64,000 bases of DNA. Origin: CAIMUS01 sp963708455 (lineage in GTDB: Bacteria; Pseudomonadota; Gammaproteobacteria; Competibacterales; Competibacteraceae). Shown one piece after another: positions 1-11,188 of the stretch. Location: positions 124,001-188,000 of the forward strand of contig CAVPSQ010000005.1 in NCBI GenBank assembly GCA_963708455.1, in the 5' to 3' direction. How positions within the stretch are numbered: the stretch's first letter is position 1; every line of letters starts with the position of its first letter. The position numbers and the translations under genes were made by a program. The notes below the pieces were generated by a model. The model was given only the letters and a program-made list of their open reading frames with translations. It searched no databases and was not told the origin of the DNA.

Positions 1-3000
1 CCCCGTGGCGATTTGCTGGATGCGTCCTGCCGGGTCGTATCCATAGCTCGTCACCGTGCCGTCCGGCGTCGTCATGCTACTCAGATTGCCGCGTTGGTCG
101 CGGGTATAGGTGATCTGTCGGCCCTGCGGATCCAGCAGGCTTAACACTAGTCCACGGGCATCGTAAGCAAAGGCATAAGTCCCCCTGCCTCCCTCGATCA
201 CCTGGCGCAGATTATTAGCACCGTCATAGACATAATCGATGGTGCGCTCAGGCTCGACCCGCCGCACCGTGCGATTCATGCCATCGTGTAACTGCTGGAT
301 GGCATCGCCGTTGGGATGGGTCAGACTGTTGAGATAGCCATCAGGGTTAAAGCCAAATCCCCAGGCGCCGCCATCCGGCCCGGTATGGCCGATTGGACGG
401 TTGGTCGGATCGTTCTGATAGGCGGTCGCATGGTTGTTGGCATCGGTCAGACCCGCCAGGTTGCTGACCGGGTCATAGTCATAGCGGGTCACCTTACCTA
501 GAGCATCGGTGACAGCTACCAAATTGCCCAGACAACTGTAGGCAAAGCCGGTCTTGGCGCCGTTGGCATCCGTCAGGCTCAGCAGCTTGTTCTGCTCGTT
601 GTAAACAGCGCTATAGCGTACTTGCCCGCCGTGGCGCAACTGCGCCAGGTTGTTGAGTCCGTCGAAGCTGAACTCCGAGCGGTTACCCAGCCCGTCGATA
701 AAGGCGGTGCGGTTCCCGTTGGCGTCGTATTCATAGCTTGACGTGACGCCGCTGGGATCGATTTCCTTGATCAGGTTGCCGGCGGCCTCATAGCTATAAG
801 TGGTCTGCTTACCCTCCGGGTCCACCCAGGTCTTGCGATTGCCGTTGGCGTCATAGGTATAGGCATCGACGGCAAGCGGGTTGCCGCTGCTGTCCTGCCG
901 CTCCCGGCGGGTTAGGTTGCCCCGATCGTCATAGCCATACACCACCTTATCGCCCAGCGGATTGGTGAAACGAGTCACCTGACCGTAGGCGTTATAGCTC
1001 GAAGTCGAGGTCAGCAGGGTGCCCAGCTCCGGTTGATGGGTTGCCGTGAGTCGGTTACCGTTGGCATCGTAGGTATAAGTCACCGTCTTGCCGGAGGGGT
1101 TGGTAACCGAGGTTTCGTTACCGTTGGCGTCATAGGTGTAGCGGGTCGCGGTGCCCAACGGATCGATGACCTCGACGGGTTTGCCCAGCTCGTTGTAGGT
1201 GTAGGTGGCGGTGAAGCCACGGGCATTGGTCACTATCTCCCGCCGGCTGGCGTCGTCATAGGCATAGGTGGTCCGGTTGCCGGCGGCATCCACGCGAGCC
1301 GCTAACCGCCCATCCGTACCGTACTCATTACGCAGCGGTTTGCAGTCACCCGGGGTGTTCAGACTCGGTCAGCAGATGGGTGTCACCCTGATAGCCGAAG
1401 CTCGACCGGTTGTTGTTTTGATCGATGAATTCGATCAGCCGGTCCGCTGTGTCGTAGCTGTAACGCAGCACATTGCCCTTGGGATCGGTGATAGCCGTGA
1501 TTCTTCCTGTCTCATCCCGGCTGAAAGGCACGTTACGGCCGGAGTTGGTGGTAATGCCATTGGCGTCGATCGCAATGAAATTACCGTTACGATCTTCGAT
1601 GCGCCTGACCCCATCAGTCTGACTGATTGTGTAGATTCGTCCTTCCTTGGTGGTCAGGATATAAATGTCGGGATCGTAGACATTACCGGGGAAGCAGAAC
1701 CATTGCCCGCCCGAATGAACCACTGCGCCACAATCCGCCGCTGTGAGTGTGTCATAGACGCCCGGTGCCGGGGTGTAATGGGGCGCGGCGAGGAAGCTGA
1801 ATGGGAACCCGAAGGCTATGGGCGTAAAGGCGAAGGCGGTGCGCCGACCATCGGGCAGGGTAATAAATACGTTCTTGCTGGCATCTTCGCGCAGGTCCAT
1901 GGTGGTTAACGCCAGTTGCCAGCCGCGTCCAAAGTCGCCCGGCTGGGGCCGCTGGGTATCATAGACTCGGCGCAGGATAATGGGCAGGCCCATCGCCGGC
2001 ACCCGCAGATCCTCGAAGGTCAGTTGGAATTGACCCAGATTGACCTGATTATTGACAGCCACCTCTATAAAGGTGCTGGTCTGCGCTACATCATCATAGG
2101 CTGTGAGCCGCAGGCGATAAAAGTCGCTGCGCAACAGGCTGGTATTCAGCCGGGTCAGCACATTGTTATCAACCGCGGTCTTACCGCTGGCAATCTCAAC
2201 CCACTGGTCACTATCGGTGACGGTGTATTCCAGCACCCAACGTCTGAGATTGGCATCCTTGGCCGTGCCGATAATATCGACGCTGCCGGTCAGGGTGCTG
2301 CCGGAGGCTGGCGTAGTGATTGCCGCTACCGGGGGTTCGTTATCCGGACCGGTGGAAACCACCAGATCGACCGGTGAATGCGCGGGCAGCGGGACGCCTG
2401 CCGGTGGCTGCTGGCTGATGACATAACCTGACTGGACGGTGTTGCTGTTGGCCTGGGTGATCGTGCCGACTGTCAAGCCCGCCAACTGGATGGCGGTGAC
2501 CGCCTCCGCCTGGGACAGTCCTGCCAGGTCGGGCACGGTTTGCAAGGATGGTCCCAGCGACACGACCAGATTGACCGGCCCTTGTGGTGGCCAGTGGGCA
2601 CCCGCCACTGGATCCTGACTGATCACGGTGCCTTGTGGCGCCGTGTCATGGTAAACGCTGCTCACCTGGCCGGTAGTGAGATTGGCGCCGGCCAGGGTCG
2701 ATTCCGCGGCGCCCTGGGTATTACCGACCACATTAGGTACGATAACCAGTTGCGAGGCAGCGATAACGTTTACCGTATAGGGCTGGGTTGCGGTCAAAAG
2801 GCCATCCGTCACCCGGACGTCTACGGTTTGAGAGCCAGCCTGAGTATCCGTCGGCGTCCACTGGATCAGACCGGTGGCGGAGTCGATGCTCATCCCTGCC
2901 GGCGCCGTTGCGAGCGCATAGTGCAGAATGTCGCCCTTGTCCGGATCCTGGGCGGTCACCGCATAGCGATAGGCCAGGCCGACGCCTGCCTGGGTGATCG

Positions 3001-6000
3001 GTATAGACGTAATCACCGGTGGGTCGTTGACATTGGCCACCGTCACGGTAAAGCTCTGGCTATCCTGCAGCCCCGCTTTATCCTGCACCCTGACAGTAAC
3101 GGTATGGGCACCGACCTGGGCATTGGTTGGCCTCCATTGGATTTGACCGGTCTTGGAGTCGATCGTCATTCCCGCCGGAGCGGTCGGCAGTGTGAAAGTG
3201 AGTACATCTCCCTGATCCGGATCCGTCGCCTGCACGGCATAGCTGTAGAGCTGGTCCTGGGTCGCCGTGGTCACCGGACCGGAAACGATCTGCGGTGGAT
3301 CGTTCTGGTTCAATACGGCGATCCGGAAGGCCTGGGTGCTCGACAGATTGCCAGCGTCCGTCACCCTGACCGTTACATCGTTAAATCCCACCTGATTCTG
3401 AGCCGGCGTCCATTGGATCAGGCCGGTAGCGGAATTGATGCTCATCCCGGCAGGAGCGACATCCAGTGAGAAGCGCAGGACATCCTCAGGGTTCGGATCG
3501 CTGGCCGTGACAGCATAACTGTACGGTTGCTTTTCGGTCGCCTGCGCCACCGGCGTAGAGGTGATCTGCGGCGGGCGATTCAGTTCCGCCACCGTCACCG
3601 GGAAACTCTGCGTAGCGGCAGCGCCCGCTTTGTCCCGCACCTGTATCGTGACGTTTTGTACACCGATCTGCGCTGCCGTGGGCGTCCATTGAATCAGGCC
3701 GTCAGCAGTGATGCTCATCCCTGTCGGAGCCGTATCCAGGAAGTAGCTCGCGGTATCCCCGACATCCGGGTCGAAGACCTGTACCTGGTAGCTATACGGC
3801 AGCGACTCCGTGGCGGTGGTCACCGCTGTGGACACGATCCTGGGAGGGTTGTTGACGTTGGCAACGGTGATCTGGAAGGTTTGGGTCATGGAGGCGCCGG
3901 CCTTGTCGGTCACCCGCACGACCACATTCTGGACGCCGACCTGGGCGTTGCCAGGAGTCCACTGGATCAATCCCGTTACCGGGTCGATCGTCATGCCGCT
4001 GGGTTTGGTGTCCAGGGAGTAGGTGAGACTGTCGCCCGGATCGAGATCGGTAGCGTTGACATCGTAACTGTAGAGTACGCTTTCGGTGGCGCCAGTCACG
4101 GGGGTGGAGCTGAATACCGGGGCGCGATTGCGCACGGTACGGTCATTGGGGGTGATCCGGGCTTCGTTGGATTGGCAGCGCTCGGCGCCGCTGGCCTGCG
4201 CTTCCCGCACGACATAGTAATAGGTCGTGCCATTGGTCACCGCGAAGTCGACATAGACCGCGTAGCGCGAGTCGGTCGCCGCCAGCAGACTATAGGGACC
4301 GCCCTGAGCCGTGCCTTTATAGACGTTGTAGTGATGCGCGCCGCGTATCTTTCCACAGCAGTTCCACCTTGCCGCTCTTGGTGCGGGCGCTGAGGTCGGT
4401 AATGCACTGGCACGCGGTATCACTGGCGTCCTTGACGCTGACCTGGGCAATGCCGGTGCTGCTGAGATCGGGCTGATTGCTGCTGGGGAAGGAGGTCGCG
4501 GTGGTATCGGTAACCTTGAGTTGAACCAGATAGTTGCCTACACCGCGCCCGCCGAAGTAACCGGTCACATCCGGTTGCGGACCGCTGGCATCGGCGAAAT
4601 CGTTGTTACCGTCCAAGTCCCACTGATAGCGCTGGATCGTATCGCCCGGCTTGCCGGGTTCATGCAGCCCTTCGTCCGGATTGATCGAACGAGTGCCGTC
4701 CAGGAACCATTTCTGCCCTGGGCAGAAGACATAAGGCCCGCCGGCGTTCGCCGTGGGCGCCAGGGGTGGGGTGGTGATGCGGACGGTAACGACCGTTTCC
4801 GCCGTCCGTGCCGGGGTGCTATCGTCGGTCACCCGCAACCGGATCGGGTAATTCCCCAGTGCCGGGAAGGAGGTCGTCACACTAGGTCCGTTGATATTGT
4901 ACACACCGTCGTTATTCAGATCCCATTCCCAGCCGACGATCTTACGGTTGGCGTCCTGATGGAACGATGTGGAGCCGTCCAGGGTGATTACCTGCCCGGC
5001 TACGCCCGGATTGGGAACCGCTTTGGCCACTGCCACGGGAGCGCCCTGAGCAAACAGAGTGCGGTTGAGCATGATGATGGCGAAGGCGGTATCGAAGGGA
5101 TATTGCTCACCGTTATAGTCGTGATACCACCACCAGCCATCCGCGTGCTGCTCGTTGATAAGTTTTCTGGCGACGCCGTCGGTGGGGTCACCCTGGCTGA
5201 CTTCGGCGCTGTACCAGTCGAGCGGCGGTACACCGGGCGTTTGCGATTGCAGGAGTTGCAGCGGCTCGGCCACGCCATCGCCGTTGGCGTCATGCAGCAG
5301 CATGGCTTTGGTGAACGAGAACAGCCCGTAGTAATAGTCTTTGATGGCGTTACCGGGACCGCCCGTGCTGCCGAAGTTATCCCGGATTCTGCTTTCGGCT
5401 TTATCCCAGCGGGGATCGCCCCGCCCCACGCCGTCCAGCGCCAGTTGCACCATCCCGGAGGGGGTGGTGGCATACGGTCCCCAGGGAAAGCTGTTGTTCC
5501 AGTCATAGCCGAACCAGCCGTCCGAGCGTTGGCTGTAGCCCAACCAGACCAGGTTTTCCTGTTTGACCCAGGCGGGCACGGTCAGGCCCCATTCCCGTTC
5601 CGCCGGGATCAGGCCGATGGCCGCCCACTGACAGACCGAGTTGTCTGGCCCCTGGTTCCAGCCGTAGCGCCAACCACCCCGATTGTCTCCAGAGTCATAT
5701 TGACCGTAGGCGTAGCCGTCCACCATGTCCTGGACGATGTCCCTGTACTTGCGTCCGCTGATAGCGCTATTGCCTGAGCTGGTCAGCTTGTCGGGCGTAC
5801 CACTGGCGATGATGGCATCCATGAACAGGCCGCCCTGATAGACGTACTGACCTTGATCCACATAGATCGCTTGATCATTGCCGTTACTGTCGGGATTGAC
5901 CGTGCCGATATCGGGATAAGTCTGGGTAGAGATAGCGGTACTGGCCAGATAGTCGAACAGCCGGCGCATGCCTCGCTGCACGGTTTCGACATACGGATTA

Positions 6001-6586
6001 GCGGAATCGCCCTGTTCCAGGTGACCGTTCACCTCGAAGGCATTGACGTTGGCGGCGATAATCGCGCCGTAGCCCGACCAAGTCCGCCAATCGCCTTTGT
6101 CACCCTGGGAGTCGCTGAAGCGGGTCATGCCCTTGTGCAAGGCCCACAAACCTTCGTCGACGGCGACATTGACCTCGACCTGCAAGGTCTTGTCGCGTAA
6201 CTGCACGTAATATTCCCGGCTGCCGGTTTCACCCGTGGTCGTGTTCTGCACCGTCAGGCGAGCGGTGAAGATGGTGCCGACCGCCCCGGTGTAGGTATGC
6301 TTGGCCTCGATAATGTACTGATCGTTTACCGTCCCGGTCATGACCGGGCTGCCATCGCCGAAGTCCCAGGTAGAGGCGATATTCCCTCCTTGAACGTCGG
6401 CGCTTCCCTTCAGGGTGATCTGCTTGCCGCTCCAGGCGTCGTGCGGAATGAGTGGGTTGGACGCCACCCAGGGACGGTCTTGACGACCGGCGGGGCCGCC
6501 CAGGCCAAGCCTCCCAGTCCGAGCGACACAAGAATAACGACCACGTTTGCGAGACGTGGCAAAGCCCATCTCAATAGCCCAATCAT
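1..6586 (-). CDS. Giant secreted Rhs/YD-repeat protein with N-terminal alpha-toroid module (3' end outside window, frameshifted)
   Basis: The start is the ATG at 6586, with a GAGGGG Shine-Dalgarno at about 6593-6598 and a clear signal peptide ending in AWAA. Reading down the minus strand: PKD-like domain (about 6480-6190), alpha-toroid of the prenyltransferase/squalene-oxidase type (6185-5020), two PKD domains (to 4440), an FN3-like domain (4425-4140), five Ig-like repeats each starting PPxI.S and carrying GLIQWTP (4130-2765), two PASTA domains (2760-2350), an Ig-like linker, the Rhs N-terminal core with RRVYDTQRP (about 1980), then YDANGN-type YD repeats to base 1. The frame breaks three times, near 6475, 4345 and 1345. 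The downstream frame continues the same domain each time, so I annotate one gene. From 1345 to 1 the YD frame is open. Rhs proteins usually end in a variable toxin tip, which would lie left of the window. The Sec signal and toroid module are unusual for Rhs proteins. Either the gene is decaying or, more likely, the breaks are sequence errors. Confidence 0.82.
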
Positions 6587-6707
6587 AATGCCCCCCTCAC
6601 TAACATGACGGTTGCCGCATGCCCCCCCTCGGGGCCTGGACAAACCAAACCTAGTGGCGGCAGCCGCTCGGCGGGGTTAGTCGCCCCGTCCTGACGGCCG
6701 CCAGCGG

Positions 6708-7469
6708 TTAACAAGCATTGCCCCGCCAATAGCGTCGCCCGGCCAGCCCGGCCAGCCCGATGCTCAGTAACAGAGCGGTCGCCGGTTCGGGAACGCTGGG
6801 GCCTTGACCTTGTTGAATGGTCAACGTGCTGTAGAAATAAATGTTGCTGTTGGGATCAGTTTGTGACAGATAAAAGCCCGAGCCGGGTACAGTTTCGCTG
6901 ACGATAAAGTTCATGGTTGCAATCTCATCGACGGCCAGCAGGAAATCCCACCCCAGCGCCATGGCCACGTCATCGGGAAGGCTGCCCGACTGCTGGGTGT
7001 TGGCGTCGTAGAAAATCTGATTATCGAGAGCGGAAGCCGTGAAGTTATCGAAGATGTCACCGGTGTAGGCAGTGCCAAAACCCGGCTCGTCGATTTCCCA
7101 CGATTGGCCCGCGGCGGGAGAACCGGAGGCGGTGCCGGTTTCATTGGAGAAGCCATTAACGCTTTCATCGATCTCGTGGTCGAGATAGACATCGACAGTG
7201 TGACTGCCAACTGTATTCAGCGTAATGGTGATAGTCCCCAGGCCACCTCCACTGGTGGGGCTGGTGGAGAAGTTAAAGGCACTGACATTGATCGCAGAGG
7301 GAAGCTGGCCTGGAGCGGGAGGAGAGTAGGTCCCTGGTGCAAGGTATAAAGTGCCATCGATGTTAAAGTCCCAATCGACCAGACTGACTAAAGGCGCCGC
7401 GCTCACCGGAGCAACCAACACGGTCAGACTAGTCAAAGCGAACGCTAACTTCAGTTGTTTATCGAGCAT
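6708..7469 (-). CDS. PEP-CTERM sorting-domain secreted protein
   Basis: This 253-residue protein has an N-terminal signal peptide (hydrophobic segment at about residues 7-24, ending VSAAP). It ends in a classical PEP-CTERM tail: VPEPATALLL, a transmembrane stretch, then RRYWR. Such tails are recognised by an exosortase/archaeosortase-type enzyme in bacteria that make exopolysaccharide; no exosortase is in this window. The middle is an acidic beta-rich region without a domain I recognise. The ATG at 7469 has AAGGA about nine bases upstream. The gene is on the same strand as the giant Rhs protein, about 120 bases before it, so the two may be co-transcribed; both are exported. The specific function is unknown. 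Confidence 0.85.
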   Translation of the reverse strand: MLDKQLKLAFALTSLTVLVAPVSAAPLVSLVDWDFNIDGTLYLAPGTYSPPAPGQLPSAINVSAFNFSTSPTSGGGLGTITITLNTVGSHTVDVYLDHEIDESVNGFSNETGTASGSPAAGQSWEIDEPGFGTAYTGDIFDNFTASALDNQIFYDANTQQSGSLPDDVAMALGWDFLLAVDEIATMNFIVSETVPGSGFYLSQTDPNSNIYFYSTLTIQQGQGPSVPEPATALLLSIGLAGLAGRRYWRGNAC

Positions 7470-8064
7470 GGCATTGCATCCTTAATTATCAAGAAATTGA
7501 ATTTATTTCTATGATACAGCAATCTATATATTTGTCGTTAACCGCAGTTTATTTTTTAACAAATTGATTTTTAAAATAAATACAAGTTTTAAGTTTTCAG
7601 ATAACAAACATTTACAATTAAACCATGATGGCAGGAATAGTCTGCGCTAGGCTGATGTAAAATTGTACAGTCTGTGTAAACCGACATCATTTTATTCAAG
7701 CTATTGATTCTATAATATTTATAACAATAATTATCATATTGACAGCCATTAGACTGTGCAGAATGACGACAATCAGTAACAAGACCGGGTATCTCCTTAA
7801 CCTGATGATTGCCACTCAAGACATTGATCCATAAAACTTAATATTAATTTACAGAGATACCTTAATGGCTGGCGCGCAACTTGCCCTTTGACTTATGAGC
7901 CTGGGTTTATAGCCCGATCCAGTCCCCCTCGCTGGATCGTCATCATGCACTGCCCTATCCCCTCTAAACGGCAGTGCGACTTATTGCGGTAGCCGTGCGC
8001 CTTTCGAGGCGCACTGTCGCTTTTTTTAGCGGGTTCTTACCAGTAAACAAAGATGGAGAGGGTC
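7470..8064. promoter_or_regulatory. AT-rich divergent intergenic region between PEP-CTERM gene and eboD operon
   Basis: This is about 590 bases without a convincing gene. Bases 7480-7860 are much richer in A and T than the flanking genes and should hold the promoters for the divergent units. A short reading frame at 7589-7819 (minus) has no ribosome site and no recognisable content, so I do not call it. An 8-bp perfect inverted repeat (CGATCCAG, 7915-7922, with 7932-7939) and a hairpin at 7995-8014 lie in the leader of eboD. I cannot place individual -35/-10 boxes with confidence. Confidence 0.5.
7995..8027 (+). terminator. Hairpin plus T-run in the eboD leader (terminator or attenuator)
   Basis: GTGCGCC (7995-8001) pairs perfectly with GGCGCAC (8008-8014) around a six-base loop. 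Six bases later comes a run of seven T (8021-8027). The distance between stem and T-run is longer than in a textbook intrinsic terminator. It sits 38 bases before the eboD start, so it could attenuate the operon or end a short upstream transcript. Confidence 0.45.
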
Positions 8065-9270
8065 ATGGCATCTTCGCCAACATCGGCAGTGTTGCATCAG
8101 CAATTTGTGGTGCCCTTTGCCTACGACGTATATTTCACCACCGGCCTGTTGCGCCAGGACAATCCTATCCTGGCCACGGTCATGGGTTGCGGCGCGCCTG
8201 CCGTTCCTAAAAAGGTATTCGCCGTTATCGATGCCGGTGTCGCCCGGCATCATCCCATGTTGCCGGAGCAACTGGCCGAGTATGCCGACAGCCATGCCGC
8301 TATTTTACGGTTGGCCGCCGAGCCGCTGGTGGTGCCGGGTGGTGAGCTTTGTAAGAACACGCCTGAACTGCCGGAACAAATTCTGGGCCGTATTCACGAA
8401 TTAGGACTTTGCCGGCACTCTTATGTTATGGCCATTGGCGGCGGCGCCGTCCTGGATATGGTCGGTTATGCCGCTGCTATCGCCCATCGCGGGGTGCGTC
8501 TGCTGCGGGTGCCGACTACGGTGCTGTCCCAGAACGATTCCGGCGTAGGGGTCAAGAACGGCATCAATGCCTTCAATAAAAAGAATTTCCTGGGTGTTTT
8601 CGCACCTCCGTATGCGGTACTGAACGACTTCAGCTTTTTGACCACGCTCGAGCCGCGCGATTGGCGTTCCGGTATCGCCGAAGCGATCAAGGTGGCGCTC
8701 ATCAAGGACCCCGGATTTTTCGAATTCATCGAGCGGCAGGCGCAAGCGCTGGCGCAGCGCGATCTGGCTTCCATGCAGCAATTGATTCAACACTGCGCCC
8801 AATTGCATCTGGAACATATCGCCGGCCACGGCGATCCATTCGAATTCGGCTCCTCGCGACCGTTGGATTTCGGCCACTGGTCCGCTCATAAGCTGGAACA
8901 GTTGACCCATTATGACTTAAGGCATGGCGAGGCGGTGGCCATCGGTATCGCCCTGGACAGCATTTATTCCCATCTGGCCGGCTGGTTGGCTTATGCCGAG
9001 TTGGAGCGCATTCTCACCACGCTACGGGCGCTGGGCTTTCGCCTGTATGTGCCGGAATTGCATGCTCAGAGCGATAACCCCGATGATCCCCACTCGCTGT
9101 TTGCCGGTCTGCACGAATTTCGCGAACACTTGGGCGGGCGGCTCACCCTGCTGTTGCTGGCCGGTATAGGGCGTCCTGTCGAGGTGCACCAGATCGCGCT
9201 CGGGCGTTACCGGCTCGCGCTCGATTGGCTGGCTGCTGCCCATAGCAAGCGTCTGGCGCTATGCGCCTGA
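8065..9270 (+). CDS. eboD: EboD, 3-dehydroquinate-synthase-like enzyme
   Basis: This 401-residue protein belongs to the AroB/sugar-phosphate cyclase fold. The NAD-binding loop GGGAVLDMVGY, the PTTVLSQ and GVKNGIN motifs, and the metal-ligand regions GIAEAIK (Glu), DFGHWSAHK (His) and LRHGEAVA (His) are all visible. I prefer the ATG at 8065 because GGAG lies six bases upstream; the in-frame ATG at 8053 has no ribosome site. The family member expected in ebo clusters is EboD, and all five other ebo genes lie within 33 kb, so I do not read it as the housekeeping aroB. The exact substrate of Ebo enzymes is not established; in scytonemin producers the ebo genes are needed to move a precursor to the periplasm. 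The gene heads the plus-strand operon and overlaps the next gene by 10 bases. Confidence 0.85.
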   Translation: MASSPTSAVLHQQFVVPFAYDVYFTTGLLRQDNPILATVMGCGAPAVPKKVFAVIDAGVARHHPMLPEQLAEYADSHAAILRLAAEPLVVPGGELCKNTPELPEQILGRIHELGLCRHSYVMAIGGGAVLDMVGYAAAIAHRGVRLLRVPTTVLSQNDSGVGVKNGINAFNKKNFLGVFAPPYAVLNDFSFLTTLEPRDWRSGIAEAIKVALIKDPGFFEFIERQAQALAQRDLASMQQLIQHCAQLHLEHIAGHGDPFEFGSSRPLDFGHWSAHKLEQLTHYDLRHGEAVAIGIALDSIYSHLAGWLAYAELERILTTLRALGFRLYVPELHAQSDNPDDPHSLFAGLHEFREHLGGRLTLLLLAGIGRPVEVHQIALGRYRLALDWLAAAHSKRLALCA

Positions 9271-9989
9271 GCAACCTATTGGGCAAGGCCAGGTGCTCGA
9301 GTCAGCACCGTCTTTGGCTCAGCAACGGACTGGTACTGCTGTTGCTGGGGCCCCTGCTTGCCTTCAGCCTGAGCAGCGAAATCAGGCTGTCTCCCGGCAG
9401 TCTGTGCATGGTTTATGCCGCCAGCACAGTTCTGGCAGGTTGGCTGCTGTTACCACTGCCGGCGGCAGCTTGGGCACTGGGCGGCTGGAGCGTGCTGGCT
9501 GTGGTGGCTACTTGGCTGCCACTGGCCCTGCATGTATCCAGCGCTACCGCTTTCCCGCCGGCTCTGGCGGCGGGTGTACTGCTGTTTCTGCTGGGTAGCC
9601 TGCTGGTAACGGGTACTGCCTGGCGCCGGGATACGGCAATTGTCCGGCTGCTGGTGTTGACGCTGTTGGGTCTTGCCACAGGCGCTCCTGTTTGGCTGGG
9701 ACCCGTAGCGGAGCAGTGGGCCGATATTCCGGGCGTAGTCGATGCTGTTGTCGTCGTAAGTCCCCTCAGTTATCTGGCCGGCGCGGCACACGAGGATTAT
9801 TTGCGAGGTGTCTGGTTTTATCAGCATACTCCTGTGGGCAGCCTGCGTTACAGCTACCTGCCGACGGCATGGTATACGGGTATTTATCTGGTTATTGCTG
9901 TGGGCGCCCTGGCGGGCCGGCGCTGGCTGCTGTATAGACAACGCTCCAGCTTGACCGCCGGGATCGAGCTTACCCCATCGACTGTTTGA
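9261..9989 (+). CDS. Polytopic membrane protein of unknown function
   Basis: The 242-residue product is very hydrophobic, with about six predicted transmembrane segments (around residues 20-38, 48-66, 70-92, 98-118, 128-146 and 206-224). A loop before the last segment contains YLRGVWFYQHTP and several tyrosines. The first ten bases overlap the end of eboD, and the next gene's ribosome site overlaps its stop, so it is translationally embedded between eboD and the alpha-toroid protein. I do not recognise the family. Position suggests a role with the Ebo product or in the MoxR/vWA assembly, but that is inference. Confidence 0.65.
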   Translation: MRLSNLLGKARCSSQHRLWLSNGLVLLLLGPLLAFSLSSEIRLSPGSLCMVYAASTVLAGWLLLPLPAAAWALGGWSVLAVVATWLPLALHVSSATAFPPALAAGVLLFLLGSLLVTGTAWRRDTAIVRLLVLTLLGLATGAPVWLGPVAEQWADIPGVVDAVVVVSPLSYLAGAAHEDYLRGVWFYQHTPVGSLRYSYLPTAWYTGIYLVIAVGALAGRRWLLYRQRSSLTAGIELTPSTV

Positions 9990-10003
9990 GGAGTGCGATA
10001 CTA

Positions 10004-11164
10004 ATGAGACGTGGTTTTAACCTGAGTATAGTGCTGGCTTCAGTTCTATGGGCGTTGCCCATTCTGGCAGCGGAACCGACCACGGCGCCGACGGCGGAAC
10101 CGGCCAAAGCACCCGCGGCGGAACCGGCCAAAGCGTCGGCGCCGCAGAAAACGGATGTGTTGGATCCCGATCTGCGCACTAAGGCCAAGCGGGCGGTGGA
10201 TGATGGCCTGCACTATTTACGTGAACATCAGGCGCAGGATGGCTCCTGGTCAGGTTCGGTCGGCGTCACGGCCCTGGCGCTGCGCGCCTTTCTGGAAAGC
10301 TATCGGGGCTATAACGAAGGGGACGGTCCATTTATCACCCGGTCGGTCCGCTTTATCGTCGATCACGCCAATCAGGATGGCTCCCTCAGTGAAACCAAGA
10401 CCCAGAACGGCAACTATAATACCGCTACCGCCATCACCGCCTTACAGGCGACCAACAACCCCGCTTACGCCGCAGTCATCAAGCAAGGCCAGAAGTACCT
10501 TAAGCAACTCCAGGCGGATGAAGGGGAGGGCTATACGCCGGATCATAAATATTATGGCGGCATCGGTTATGGCGGCAGCGAGCGCCCCGATAGTCCTAAC
10601 ACCTATATGGCGCTGGAGGCGCTCAAAGCTACAGCCGCTGATCCCAACGACCCGGTCTGGAAAAAGGCCCAGGTCTTTATCAACCGCTGCCAGAACCGTA
10701 CCGAAAGCAACGATCAACAGTGGGCGGCCAATGACGGCGGTTTCACCTACCGGCCTGGCGATAGTCCTCACGGCGGTACGGGATCTTATGGCGGCGCCAC
10801 CCATACGGGATTGATCAGTCTGCTGTTTGCCGGGGTCGATAAGCAGGATTCCCGCATTCAGGCGGCCCATGACTGGATTCGCGCCAATTACACCTTGGAA
10901 GAGAATCCCGGCGCTGTCGGCAACCAGGGTCTCTTCTATTATTACCATGTATTCGCGAAGAGCATGTACGCCTATGGCGAACCCGAGGTGACCGACGCTA
11001 AGGGCATAAAACACAACTGGCGCAACGAGTTGGTCACCAAGCTGGTGAGCATGCAGATGAACGATGGTTCCTGGGTCAATCCTTACTCCTCACGCTGGTG
11101 GGAGGGCGATAAAAATCTGGTGACTGCCTGGAGCGTGATCGCTTTGAATCAGGCGTTACAGTGA
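10004..11164 (+). CDS. Secreted alpha-toroid (prenyltransferase/squalene-oxidase repeat) protein
   Basis: I start the gene at the ATG at 10004, which has GAGGAG at 9990-9995; a TTG at 9986 in the same frame is less likely. The 386-residue product has a signal peptide ending ILAAEP, then a linker with repeated AEPAKAPAAEPAKA-type units. The mature part is an alpha/alpha-toroid with the repeated aromatic-glycine signatures QAQDGSW, NQDGSLS, NDGGFTYR and MNDGSWVNP. Similar proteins are frequently found beside MoxR/DUF58/vWA genes, notably in planctomycetes. The fold is that of squalene-hopene cyclase, but I do not see the cyclase DxDD motif, so I expect a binding or structural role rather than terpene cyclisation. 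The same fold appears in both giant proteins of this window. Confidence 0.8.
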   Translation: MRRGFNLSIVLASVLWALPILAAEPTTAPTAEPAKAPAAEPAKASAPQKTDVLDPDLRTKAKRAVDDGLHYLREHQAQDGSWSGSVGVTALALRAFLESYRGYNEGDGPFITRSVRFIVDHANQDGSLSETKTQNGNYNTATAITALQATNNPAYAAVIKQGQKYLKQLQADEGEGYTPDHKYYGGIGYGGSERPDSPNTYMALEALKATAADPNDPVWKKAQVFINRCQNRTESNDQQWAANDGGFTYRPGDSPHGGTGSYGGATHTGLISLLFAGVDKQDSRIQAAHDWIRANYTLEENPGAVGNQGLFYYYHVFAKSMYAYGEPEVTDAKGIKHNWRNELVTKLVSMQMNDGSWVNPYSSRWWEGDKNLVTAWSVIALNQALQ

Positions 11165-11188
11165 TGGCGGAAGGCGGGTGACGTTACC

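Noticed and set aside
1268..5777. Several long plus-strand reading frames (for example 2540-3469, 3527-4393, 4521-5777) opposite the Rhs gene
   Set aside because: They have no ribosome sites or recognisable domains and follow the codon periodicity of the minus-strand PKD/toroid/Ig repeats; they are antisense shadows in GC-rich DNA.
7589..7819. 76-codon minus-strand frame in the AT-rich gap
   Set aside because: No ribosome site, unusual composition, no recognisable motif.
8065..9270. Housekeeping aroB for the shikimate pathway
   Set aside because: All five other ebo genes are present nearby and the gene is embedded in the vWA operon; context favours EboD.
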